Positions 10,148 to 20,576 of a DNA stretch of 64,000 bases are shown here, piece after piece; positions within the stretch are counted from its first letter, which is position 1, and the number at the start of each line of letters is the position of its first letter. The stretch covers positions 62,001 to 126,000 of the forward strand of contig VXCM01000947.1 in assembly GCA_014773175.1 (NCBI GenBank), in the 5' to 3' direction. Made by a program: the position numbers and the translations under genes. The notes beneath the pieces were generated by a model, which made no database searches, was not told the origin of the DNA, and was given only the letters and a program-made list of their open reading frames with translations. The stretch is from Lucifuga dentata (lineage: Eukaryota > Chordata > Actinopteri > Ophidiiformes > Bythitidae).

Positions 10148-12711
10148 CTAACAGGTGAAGTCATATTCATTACGATTTGCAGGTCTTCTGTTAATGGTCA
10201 TGTCTCTGCCAAAAAAAAAAAAAAAANAAAAAAAAAAAAAAAAAGGGAAAAACAGATTATTATCACATGACATACCAGAAGTTACATTCTAATACATGCA
10301 TTGGAAGTAAAAATGTCTTAAATGGTTGAAATAAAAGTCTCACCTTTTTAGTTTCACCACAGCAAAAACACCACAGGAAGTGATCATTAATATAATAAAG
10401 ACTATGATTACAATTCCTAATGCAGACAGTCCACTTCCTGGGGAAAAAAACAACACACGATTACTCCAGTCACTTCCAAAAAAGCAGAAGCTGGGAAATT
10501 TCTGTGGTCGTATTGTTAAGTTTTAATACTTGACTTCCCCCTTCTTATGCAGTTAATCAGCAATCAGCTGACACAGACCTGCTGCTTATCAGCTTAACTC
10601 ACGCTTCTTGAGATTTGTCACAACAGAAACTTATAAGTGATGTCTGATAAGTGAGTCATCACATTACAGAACTAAACTGGGGTTTCTAGTATTAATTAGG
10701 TCGCTGATTAGGATGCCTGGTACACAATTACAAGAAAGCACAAGATGATGTCATATTGACAAGATAATCTCCCTCATGTTTTTCAGATTACAGAGCAAAA
10801 GGCAATGAAAGTTAAAGGACAGAAGCTGTAAAAATTGTTAGATTTTGACGAGTGAAAGCAGAATTGAAATTACATCAACCTCAATAAGCGAGCATAATAA
10901 ACAGACACTCATTGATTTTTACAGAACATTCTGGGAATTTTCCTGATGGCTGAGTCAAGTGTACTGGGGCAATTTTGGCTTTGCATGCTACACAGCATAC
11001 AAACAACATACAGTACATACCTTCCTCTTCATCCTCCTCCTTCTGATGTCCAGAAAATAAAGGAAGGGGAATCCGCTCCCGCCTCTGTCCCCTCATCCCA
11101 GAATTCAGCAGACAGTCCACAGATCCATCCCACCCTGGAGACAGTCTCAGAGTGACGTTGCTGCTGCTGGTAAATGTTTGGTCTTCGTTCAGCACGGTGC
11201 TGTTCTTTGGTTTGTTTGAGGCGACGCCGGCTGAAATGTCCCACTGAATGGTCGGAGCTGGTTTACCTGTAGCAGAGCAGCTCAACACCACCTCCATGTC
11301 TGCATCAGGCTCCTTGCTGGGGATTTGCTGAACATCTGTTTTCAGGTGAGATATGCCTTGGTGGAGAACAAAACAAGTTTTAAAGAATGGATGGTTTGTG
11401 AGAACTGCTGATTTCTGCTTAAGATTTAGTCTTTATAGTCACAAATGACTTTTATGTGGAATACACTTTTAACTTTTTAGTTTACCTTGTACAGTGAGGC
11501 AGATCTGTTTTCTTTTGGAGCCATCAGGATACACGTTGAATGAACAAATATAACAGGCTTCATCTGCCGAAGTTACATTCTTTACCGTAATGGATGTGGA
11601 GCTGAGAGAAGCTTCTGTGAAAACCACTTTACCCCGCTGAGGGTCATTGACTTGCTCTCCAAACCTCCTGCTGTAGCTTGCTAAATTCTCTATGGACTCA
11701 TCTTTGTACAACCTCTGCCACGTCACCTGCAGCACACCTGTCAGAAAGACAAATAACAATTCCATATTTAAAACAAAATGCTATCAGTTCATCATTACTT
11801 TTACTATGTTTAACAAGGAATTAAAACAGTGAAACAATTATTGATAATTAAAGTCCAGTTTTCTTCAGACAAGTGGAGAAGTGTAATGAGATTATTTTAA
11901 TTTGCTTCCCAGGTCAAATCTACATGTTTTAGGATTTAAAAAAAATTTTTTTTTAGAAATGAGTTTGTCTGGAAACCAGGCAGAATAAAGATCACTGTAT
12001 TTAAAAAAAAAAAAAAAAAAAAANTTTTTTTTTTTTTAACTGAGTCATTCCTGTCAGAAGTTGGAAGATTTTAGATTTTCACAAGCCAAAATTTGTAGTT
12101 TTACCATTTTTTTTTTCTTTTAAAGTGCAGGCAAATGAAAATAAATAAAAAGTAAAACAGCAAACTAGTTCACATCCTTACCTGTGGAGACTGCCAGTGC
12201 GCACTGGTAATGTGCATCTCCACCAAATTCAGCTGTGGTGTCACCATGACCTGTGACCTGCGAGGACAAGCCTGGTAACAACAGCAACAACAACATCAGC
12301 TGACTGCCAGTAAGTCCAAGCTTATGAGGACATTTAATGGTTTATTCAGGCTAANCAACAACATCAGCTGACTGCCAGTAAGTCCAAGCTTATGAGGACA
12401 TTTAATGGTTTATTCAGGCTAAACTAAAAAGAAATATGGACACATTTTGATTTCCTTGGTTGCTGGAAAGAAAAAAAATAAATAAAAATGCACAAGCTTC
12501 TTTATATTTTCAGTAAACCACCAGCATGTTAGCCTATTTACATCAGCTTTGGAATAAGTCTGAAGTTAGGTTAGATCATAAGATCAGCTGAAAAAGGAGG
12601 ATGGATTCTATTCTGTAACAAAAAAAAGTAAATAAATATGAAGGATGGAGCGGTTCTCTGCTGCCACTTACCTTTAAAGAGCAAAAACCAAAGTATGAGA
12701 CCTGGCACCAT
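10148..12711 (-). CDS. CD200 (OX-2)-like paralogue with split V domain, complete, 289 aa
   Basis: Six minus-strand exons join to exactly 290 codons: 12672-12711 (signal, MVPGLILWFLLFK), 12182-12271 (first part of V domain), 11486-11737 (rest of V), 11021-11356 (C-type Ig), 10344-10437 (membrane segment ALGIVIIVFIILMITSCGVF) and 10148-10205 (tail, stop 10148-10150). The V domain continues across the intron as STG/VLQVTWQ and ends with DEACYICSFNVYPDG; the C domain has CSATGKPAPTIQW and DCLL. A very acidic stretch (EEDEEE) precedes the membrane. The tail contains NRNEYDF. The last acceptor uses a long T-tract that is seen as the A-run with an N at 10227. It is a membrane ligand of the CD200 type by family. 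The intron of 444 bases inside the V domain, between the first cysteine and the core tryptophan, is absent from the paralogue at 6389-8610. Confidence 0.82.
12288..12422. repeat. Exact 67-bp direct duplication around a single N (assembly artefact likely)
   Basis: Bases 12288-12354 and 12356-12422 are identical and separated only by an N at 12355. It lies in intron 1 of the second complete CD200-like gene. An exact duplicate on each side of a lone N is what unmerged contig ends look like. Confidence 0.9.
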
Positions 12712-12847
12712 TCTGCTCCAGTGGCTGTATGGAATCACTTTCTGTTTGCTGTCTTTGTACAAGCCTTTTAAAGAATAGCAAAACTGAAAGTAGTAATAAG
12801 GGGATTTTGACAAAGCAAATAAACAAATTATGTAATAAGTAATTATA

Positions 12848-12855
12848 TCTATATC

Positions 12856-12894
<39 letters not shown>
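12848..12894. repeat. (AT)n-(GT)n microsatellite
   Basis: Alternating AT then GT dinucleotides, just upstream of the CD200-like paralogue start and before the mariner-type MITE. Confidence 0.85.
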
Positions 12895-12992
12895 TTATTT
12901 ATTTTTTTTAAATAATAGACTTCAGACTTATACCAAAATATATTTATGTATAAGGTTGGACCCTCACAGACTTACTGAATGTAACTGATATA

Positions 12993-13328
12993 CAGTGAGG
13001 TCCAAAAGTCTGAGACCACTGTGAAAATGCTTCTGTTTTGCTTTTTTAATTTAATACAAGATTTTTCATTAAGAATGATAACATCATCTTAACAATTTGA
13101 GTAAAAAGTTGAATCTCTGAAAAATGTCCATGAATGTCAGAATATCTTAGTATTGGTACGCCCCCCTTTTGCTCTAATGGCAGCATCACTCCAGCTGACC
13201 TGGACTCCACAAGTTTGTGTAAAACCTGATGAGTCAAGTTATCCCAGCATGATTTGACAATGATTCCCACATCTACATGGAAAACATTAAGGATTTTCAA
13301 TGTGGTCTCAGACTTTTGGACCCCACTG
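12993..13328 (-). mobile_element. Tc1/mariner-type MITE with transposase C-terminal remnant
   Basis: The ends are inverted repeats of about 28 bases (CAGTGAGGTCCAAAAGTCTG on the left, CAGTGGGGTCCAAAAGTCTG on the right, reading inward), flanked by TA on both sides as expected for Tc1/mariner insertion. The minus strand keeps a short remnant resembling the C-terminus of a Tc1 transposase (for example SCWDNLTHQVLHKLVES). At 336 bp it is internally deleted and non-autonomous. Confidence 0.85.
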
Positions 13329-13329
13329 T

Positions 13330-15440
13330 ATTTAAGTTTAAAATACAATTATGTGACAATATAGATATACGTAGCCATATGTTTAAGTTTGATAGGCCAC
13401 TATATAGTCATTAATACACACTTCATTTTATTGCAGTACTTTTTAAAATATCAGTTTTTTCATTATGTTTACATATAAAGGCCAAACAGCAAAGAAACAA
13501 ATATAAGCTTATATCCAAATTGCACTTGTTTTCTCAAGAAAGTATTACCGTGACATCTAGTATATGCTTACAGTACATGAATTCATAAAATACACTAACA
13601 AAGTGGTTGATAAAACCCCCGCAGAAACAGGAAGTTCCCATATTATTCAAGGTTAGTGGCCTCTGATCATTTCCCTGGGGTTTGCATGTTCGTTATGCTC
13701 CAGGAAATATGTAGATTTAGCTTCTTCACGATTGTCATGAGTTAGTGCAGCGTCATGTGATTTAAGCTGCTTTCACCTGACATCATATCTGCAATTCACA
13801 GAAAACTCCACTTTGATGAGTAAATGCAGCAACTATTTATTCATCATCAGAAAATGATAGATGTTTTCCTGCTGCATGCTATCAAAACCATCCACCCATC
13901 TATTCCTTATCAGAGTGCATGCCACATGATTCACAGCACAGGATTGTCTTTTTCATTATCAAACTAAAATTGTCAGGATAGAATAAAGAGTTTTGACTCC
14001 TGTTTGCTGTCATAATTGTTAAGCAGATAGTTTACATTTTTATTGGCAAAAATTGACAGGATGTGTTACGTTATGTGAGTTTAGACTACAAAGCCACCAA
14101 GTTGCAAGGTTTGAAGAAATGACACAATAAATAATCATGCTGTATAATTAATTCCCACACCAAGCTAAAGTCTTGTTTACCAAACTGTGCCAAGAGGAAC
14201 TTATATAATTCTTTATAAGTGGTTGCTGTAGGAAATTGGAAATTACCCAACTGCCTTTTAAGGTACTGTTTGAGCCGCAAAATATTTCAAAAATATCTGT
14301 GGTACTAAAGAGCTAATTAAAAGTTACTGAGAATACAAAGATAAATTGGAATGAGATTTATTAAAAGACAGCAACTACAAGGGTTGATTGATAAGCCAAG
14401 CATAAAAACCCATAGGTGTCATTATTTTGACGATCCTCCTTCCAACTTATACACCACTGAACTTCTGTCCAAATGGGGTGACTATGAGTACAATGCTGTA
14501 TGTAGTATGTCTACAGTACTCATTAGATACTCTGAGACTTTAACGGTAGATGTCAGGCCAGGCTTAATGATGCCCGTACTTGAAGAGTTGTAAATAATTT
14601 ATACTGGTAATTGTTCAAATCTGCATGATGTCAGTGTACTCTTAATGAGTATAATGTCAGTTGTGTTTACGTGACTCACACACACATACATGCATACATA
14701 CAACTAAAAAAAAAAAAAAAACCATACAAACTTACGCCCTTGCTGTCATTTACTTTGATTCATGTTTGATTTCCACTTCCTAATAATTTAATAACTGGAT
14801 ACACAGATGAATCATGGCCATAAGAATGAAACTGTTCTCTGTCCCTTGAAATACAACGAAACAAGTTGAAATGGCAGAAAAATCCTAAACTACAACTGTG
14901 AGAACCCCAAACCAGCAAGGTTCCAGAGCTGAGTGTATGTAAGTTAAAGTAAGATATAACGAAAAGAAAAATCCCAAAGTCATTTTGAGACAAGATGTGA
15001 GTATTAATTTACCAGCTTTTTCACTAATCTGAAAAAAAAAAAAAAAAAAACNAAAAAAAAAAAAAAAAAAATCTTTGGTTTATCTGTAACACCAGCTTAT
15101 TATTTGTTTAATAAAATCCACTGCAAGCTATCAATTTAAGCCTGGGAAGTACCTGTGCTACCTGACAGATGACACCTGTATAGTGATCCAGAAAGTGACG
15201 CTAACATGAGCCTGCAGCTTGTTCTCATTTTTAGCTTCAGCAGACAATGCATTTCCTTCCTACGAATCATAATCATGAAATTAAGAGAAATAATGCACTG
15301 CAAACTATAGAAAATGAATAAAGATAAAAATGCACAACACTGAACAGCGCCCTTTTGTGGACAGCAGGCTCTGTTTCGCTAATAATCAAACCTGCTTCAC
15401 ATGGGAATAAGTAAATTCCAAACTGTGGATCTGATATCAT
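13330..15440. other. Gene-free stretch upstream of the CD200-like cluster, downstream of the Ig-receptor gene
   Basis: Nothing coding is supported. It is AT-rich with long A-runs at 14707-14721 and 15032-15070 (the latter with an N at 15052). The 3' UTR of the receptor-like gene at 15441-17388 must lie in its right end, but I see no clear polyadenylation hexamer on the minus strand. Confidence 0.45.
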
Positions 15441-17388
15441 TTATGTCGTCTCTGGTGAACATATGCTGGAAGTATAAGGGTAGTTTGTTTGGACAGTTGA
15501 ATACAGTTCGTTCTCTCTCTGTGTGAAGGTGCTGTAAGGCTCAATGTCCAGCAGCTCCTGAAAAATTATGCACGTATTTTAATCAAACCATTTTATAAAC
15601 AAAATAAATAAATTAACAGCAAATAGAAAGTAGATACAACATTTTTCTGCACAGTACCGTGTATGGGGGGACGTTCTGTGTTTCTGGTTGTTTCCTGTGA
15701 GGTAAAATAAGACAAAGAACCACTAGTCAAAGATGCACCATGATGATTATGTGCTCTGCAATGTTTAATATACTGTATATTTTTATAGATAAGACAGGAA
15801 ATGAATAACCGTGTCTTTTTTTAACAGTTTCATGTATAACCAAAAACAAAGCCAGGCCCTTGATACACATAAGGAGTGTATTTTCATGTCATTTTAAGAT
15901 ACAATAAAAATCCATGATAAGACAATGATACCTACACTCATTAATAGTTATGTTATGCACTTTTCAAACAATAAAACGTCTTGTGGACCATTAGTTCACA
16001 TGTAAATTGTGAATCCCAGATATTTTTTGTTCTTTAAAATACATCTAGTTTTGCTTTGGATAAAAACACTAAGTTTGTCCACAGACATTATAATACTGTT
16101 CTCTGTGCACAAAACATTATCTAAAAACAAATGCTAAAAAATACGGACTAAAAATTACACTATTGCACTCAACATGTTCAACAATAGAATTTTCTCACCT
16201 ATGATGCATTTTTCTATGCATAAATCCAATGACAGCTCCAGTTATAATGATGACTATAGTAACACCAATCACTCTTACAGCAACTTGCATTACTGAGGGA
16301 CCATCGACGTCTTTGTCTAAAACAGATCAAAGGAGAAAAACTTTTGTCAGGAAAAATCCACTTGCATTTGTTATATTTGTAGAAAAACATGAAGGTCCTA
16401 CCCTCTCTATATGCAGTATATCATCTATAAAGATACTCTATTACAGATATCTTCACTATATCAAATGTCTGCAACACAAATTCTAATCTGACATGCATCC
16501 TATAGCTTTAATCAGACTGCATAAGGCTATGAATGGAGCATGTAGAAAATCACCATTTAATTTGCAAGGCCTAATATTACAGTTATTATGGATGATGAAA
16601 GTATGAATGTTTATATGTCATTGCTTCATCCTTGGTTTGACCTAAAGCTTTTATTTACCCTTTGAATTAAAGCAGGGCTAGAGATAAACATGGGCTTGCC
16701 TTTATCCTACAAATGAAATTATTAATAATGTTACCAACTCACAATGGAACATAACCATTGCAATTTCAACTAAAGAATGACAGAAACACAGTGTTACAGA
16801 AAAGCAGGTAAATAACCAAATATTTACCTTCCACTGTTATGTTGATGTTATCTTCCACGGTTATGTTCAGGTGGAGAATATCTGTTCCCCCCAAATATGA
16901 ACACTCACAGCTGAAGTTCCCACTATCCACCGGTGTTAAACCGTTCAGACTGAGAAACACCGTCTGACTGTCTGTTATGAGTCTGAATCTGGAATCACAC
17001 TCATGCACAAAGCTTTTGTTCTCATGTCGATACAGCAGTTTACACACTTCTCTGCTCCTCTCCGTGTAGATCTTACATACTATAAGTATGATGGTATCCA
17101 CTGAAACATTGGAGCATATTGGAGTGACATCTGGTTCTCTTCCAATAGTTTTCAAAAGAGTCACTGCAGCCAATAAGCAACACATTCAGTGAGTTTCTGC
17201 TTGATTATTTAACAGAGGATTTAAGACAAATCATTATAATTGCACAAGAATTAGCAAAGTGAACAAATATTAAGTTGTCCTCCTTTAAACGTACAATTTT
17301 GTACAGAAAGAAAAGTTGCTGTACCTTTGCTGGCAACACACACAGTTAGTGCAGGTAGCAGAACAAACCACAGTTTCCATTCATCCAT
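15441..17388 (-). CDS. Single-Ig-domain membrane receptor with tyrosine-rich tail, 223 aa
   Basis: Five minus-strand exons join to exactly 224 codons: 17325-17388 (signal, MDEWKLWFVLLPALTVCVAS), 16828-17163 (one Ig domain), 16199-16316 (stalk and membrane helix VIGVTIVIIITGAVIGFM), 15658-15694 and 15441-15557 (cytoplasmic tail, stop 15441-15443). The domain ends with the V-set hallmark VDSGNFSCECSY and has extra cysteines (PICSN, REVCKL, HECDS), suggesting more than one disulfide. The tail carries PYTEL, PYSTF and LYSTV, i.e. YxxPhi motifs that could recruit SH2 proteins when phosphorylated, though position -2 does not fit a strict ITIM. An 8-residue unit is duplicated just before the membrane exon (NITVED/NINITVE). 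I do not recognise the family with certainty. Human BTLA, a one-Ig inhibitory receptor, is next to CD200, so a BTLA-like identity is a testable guess. A damaged paralogue lies immediately upstream. Confidence 0.78.
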
Positions 17389-18256
17389 TTAGGTCAAGCA
17401 GTCTAAACAGCAGTGTAGCTGCATCTGACGGCCCACAGCTGAAATAACATCACCCTTCTGAACGTTCACTGCTCACAAACTTCTCACTTCAAGGTGTGAG
17501 ATGTGCAAGTGCAAGATGCAACTTATACTTCTGAGACAAGAGCACTTCTATCCTTATGCTAAGATGCTTCATAATTTCACAAAAAGAGCAACTCAAACAT
17601 TTTTTGAGGAAAATGTTTGTCTTTGGGGCTTTTGTTTAAACTGGTAGCTTTAAAAATACAATCAGGTACCAAAAAATGCACATCTGGCCTCAAGAGGGAT
17701 GGAAATGTACATGTAATGGGACATCTGCAGATGAGGAATCTTCACGAGAAGAGAAATATACTCCTCGTCTTGTTTAAACATCACGTAACGTAGACACATC
17801 AAAGTATCTTCTGCACATTTCACACTGCAGGCATTTGATACTTAACAGCAGATCTGGTGGAATCGTCCATCTTGTGAAGCATGGTTTTAGCGTCATCTAC
17901 AATTTCTTTAAAGTGTATTTTTTTTAAAAGTATATTTGTAAACTTAGTAAGCATGCAAGTCAGGCTAAATTGACACATGCTTGCTGTCACAACCACAACC
18001 ACTGTGCTACAAGTTAATAATTGCAGATGTGTAACTCAGCAATTTTTATCCCATCCTCTTTATGTAAGCGAAACTGCTGTTTTCTATGTGTTGTGTACTG
18101 TTAATAATAAACCATATTTGCAGTATTATATAATAATTTTTTTGTTACTTTGTATAAAAAATAAAAAAAAATGACTGGAGCCATCTTAAAGAACTAGTAC
18201 ACTCCAGTAAGTTAAAAAGTTGCAGATTACAGTTATTTTCTCTGTTCATTTTTACT

Positions 18257-19453
18257 TTATATGTTTTCATAGATTTTGCAATCTGGATCAGTCTCTCTTC
18301 CATCTTCTTCCTGGTTATACCAATAAATGGTCAGTGTATTAATGCTGGTTGGTTGTGTGTCTCTGTCATGATGGTGGTGCACTGATGTAATAGTGTAGTA
18401 CAGGTCACTTCCTGGCTGCTGAAGGCTTGTGTAGGGGTCATCATGATGATCTTGCTCCTATGAAAACAAGTAAAACTATCAGTGCTTCATGTTTTAAAAG
18501 CAAAGCTAAAAAAAAAAAAAGTTGAGACAGGATTCAGGACATCACTAACTGCCTAAAATGTAAACTTTCTGATTTGAAGGGTGTATATATGTAAAAAAAC
18601 TCTCAATAATTACCATTTCAGGTACTCCTGACCTGGTATTTTCTCTATAAATATCAGGAATTGTCAGAGTTCCAGGGAATACACAGAAAAAGAATTAAAG
18701 AAGGAATTAGAGCAATTTATATGATAAAAATGAAAGTTCAGGTTCCTCCTCGCTGTTTCAGAATCAACCAAAGGCATTCTTGGCAGCATTTTTTAAATTA
18801 AATTTCAATCACATTTTACCTCTGATGTTTTTTCCTCAGGACGAATCCAAGCACAACTCCAGTAATGATGATGAATGTCACAGTGACAGTAACAATGACT
18901 GCTAGCCCAGGAAGAGGCCTGCTGCTCTCTTCATGCTCTAAAAAATCTATAAAAGAGAAAAAAGTCAGGTAAAATGGCAAGGTACTGCATTACTGAATCA
19001 AGTATTTAATTTTATATTATTTATGTTTAAGCATATTGTTTTGTAGAAACATACAACTGAAAATTAACCCTGTAAGTTAAAGCACAGTATAAGATTAAAA
19101 ACTACTAAATGTAAAAAAAAACAAACAAAAAAAAAAAAAANAAAAAAAAAAAAACACGAACCTTCAGCAGTTAAGTTGAGGTGGAGAAAAGAGACTCTTC
19201 CAGGATGTACACACTCACAGCTGTAAATCCCACTATCTGCTGGTGTGAAACTGGTCAGGCTCAGAAACAGTCTGGTTGTCACTTATGAGTCTGATTTTGG
19301 AGTCACATCCATGCACAAACCTCTTGTCGTCATACAGATATCCCAGCTTACACTCTTCTCTGCTCCTCTCCTTGTAAATCTTACATATTATAAATATGAT
19401 GGTATCCACTGGAATGACATCTGGTTCTTTCCCAATAGTTTTCGAAAGAGTCA
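18257..19453 (-). pseudogene. Paralogue of the single-Ig receptor, apparently frameshifted
   Basis: Exons parallel those of the gene at 15441-17388: Ig exon 19162-19453, membrane exon 18820-18946 (helix VTVTVTFIIITGVVLGFVL), short exon 18614-18644 and tail exon 18257-18457 (stop 18257-18259). Phases of the last three match the paralogue exactly. The Ig exon, however, is 292 bases, not a multiple of three. Compared with the intact gene it lacks two bases after the NQT codons near 19270, so NQT continues out of frame and the DSGIYSCEC end of the domain is in another frame. It also lacks six residues including one cysteine, has a weak donor (GTTCGT) and has no in-frame ATG in its signal-like segment (about 19680-19740, WKSYFAFLLPLCSC). 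The tail keeps PYTSL, LYYTI and KIYENI (YxN, a Grb2-type site). The tail and helix remain intact, so a recent pseudogene or an assembly error are both possible. Confidence 0.6.
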
Positions 19454-20432
19454 CTGCCATTAACAGGAAATAGTTTTCTGGTGAATTAGTGTTTGCTGTA
19501 TTTACACATATTCTACAAATTACATATCAATTACAATACACATTTCAGCACTAGAAAGAGCAGGACAAAGAAAACATCAGGTTACTCTTTACATGTTTAA
19601 GTTTTAAAGATGATGACAGGCTGCACGTGATTCTAACTGCAAAACTGACTAATATAAACTTCAAGTAATGGAAAAGTTTTTTTACTTTCATTGTTAACAC
19701 ACGAGCACAATGGCAAAAGAAAAGCAAAATACGATTTCCAGCCATACAGAGTGGCCAAAACGTCTGAACAATAGCTACACTACACTGAAGGGAAGACGGT
19801 AACGAGACCTACCACTTCTTCCATGCAGACATGAGACAATGGTGACACATGCTAAAAAAAAAGGAAGTGTAAGACATGAGTATTACTTTCATGTCTGGAT
19901 ACTTTCAGTGAATCTTTAATACTGGCTTCACTAAAAAAAACAAAACAAAAAAAAACATGTCAACATTCAATCAATAGCTGCTGAGGCTTCTCTCTTGAAA
20001 ATGAAAAACTAAATATATATATATACAGGTATATACATAAATACATGTAAAGCCAACCTTACCTTTGATGTGTGGAAAAGCAAATTTATCCAGACTGAGG
20101 TGTTTGGAATTTTGGTTCTATTTCTTCATGAAAGTCCCAAAACTCAACTAGGCATCAAGCTCAAGCACTTCTAGTGCTTATTTGAGGAAGTCTGACAACT
20201 CAAAACTGAATTCTTTTGGAGGAAGATCCTACACTTTTAGGTATATTACATATGATACATGTACAACTCCACCCCAAGGAGTATTAATGTGATGTGGAAC
20301 ACCCATACATCTATCCATATCTTTGTGAAAAGAACATATGGAAGTCCATTATAGGATGAATTGTGGATTAAGCAAAATAATTTATGTTTCTAGTTCCACT
20401 AAGAAATGTGAGAAATGTTGGCTCTTGAGTGT

Positions 20433-20438
20433 TTTATT
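20433..20438 (-). promoter_or_regulatory. Probable polyadenylation signal of mospd2
   Basis: TTTATT on plus, AATAAA on minus, about 140 bases past the mospd2 stop codon. Confidence 0.5.
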
Positions 20439-20576
20439 TTAATCTTGTAACAAATGCTCTGTGAATATTCACTTCAAAAGAATATCTACAGGAAAATGAT
20501 TAGTGCAAATCTCTGCATACACACAAAATATTCCACAAATGCTTGCTGATGTTACTTGTTTGTCCCCAAGCCTTAG

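Noticed and set aside
15441..15557. Classical ITIM in the receptor tail
   Set aside because: The YxxPhi motifs have Pro or Glu at position -2 rather than the Ile/Val/Leu/Ser required, so only ITIM-like motifs are claimed.
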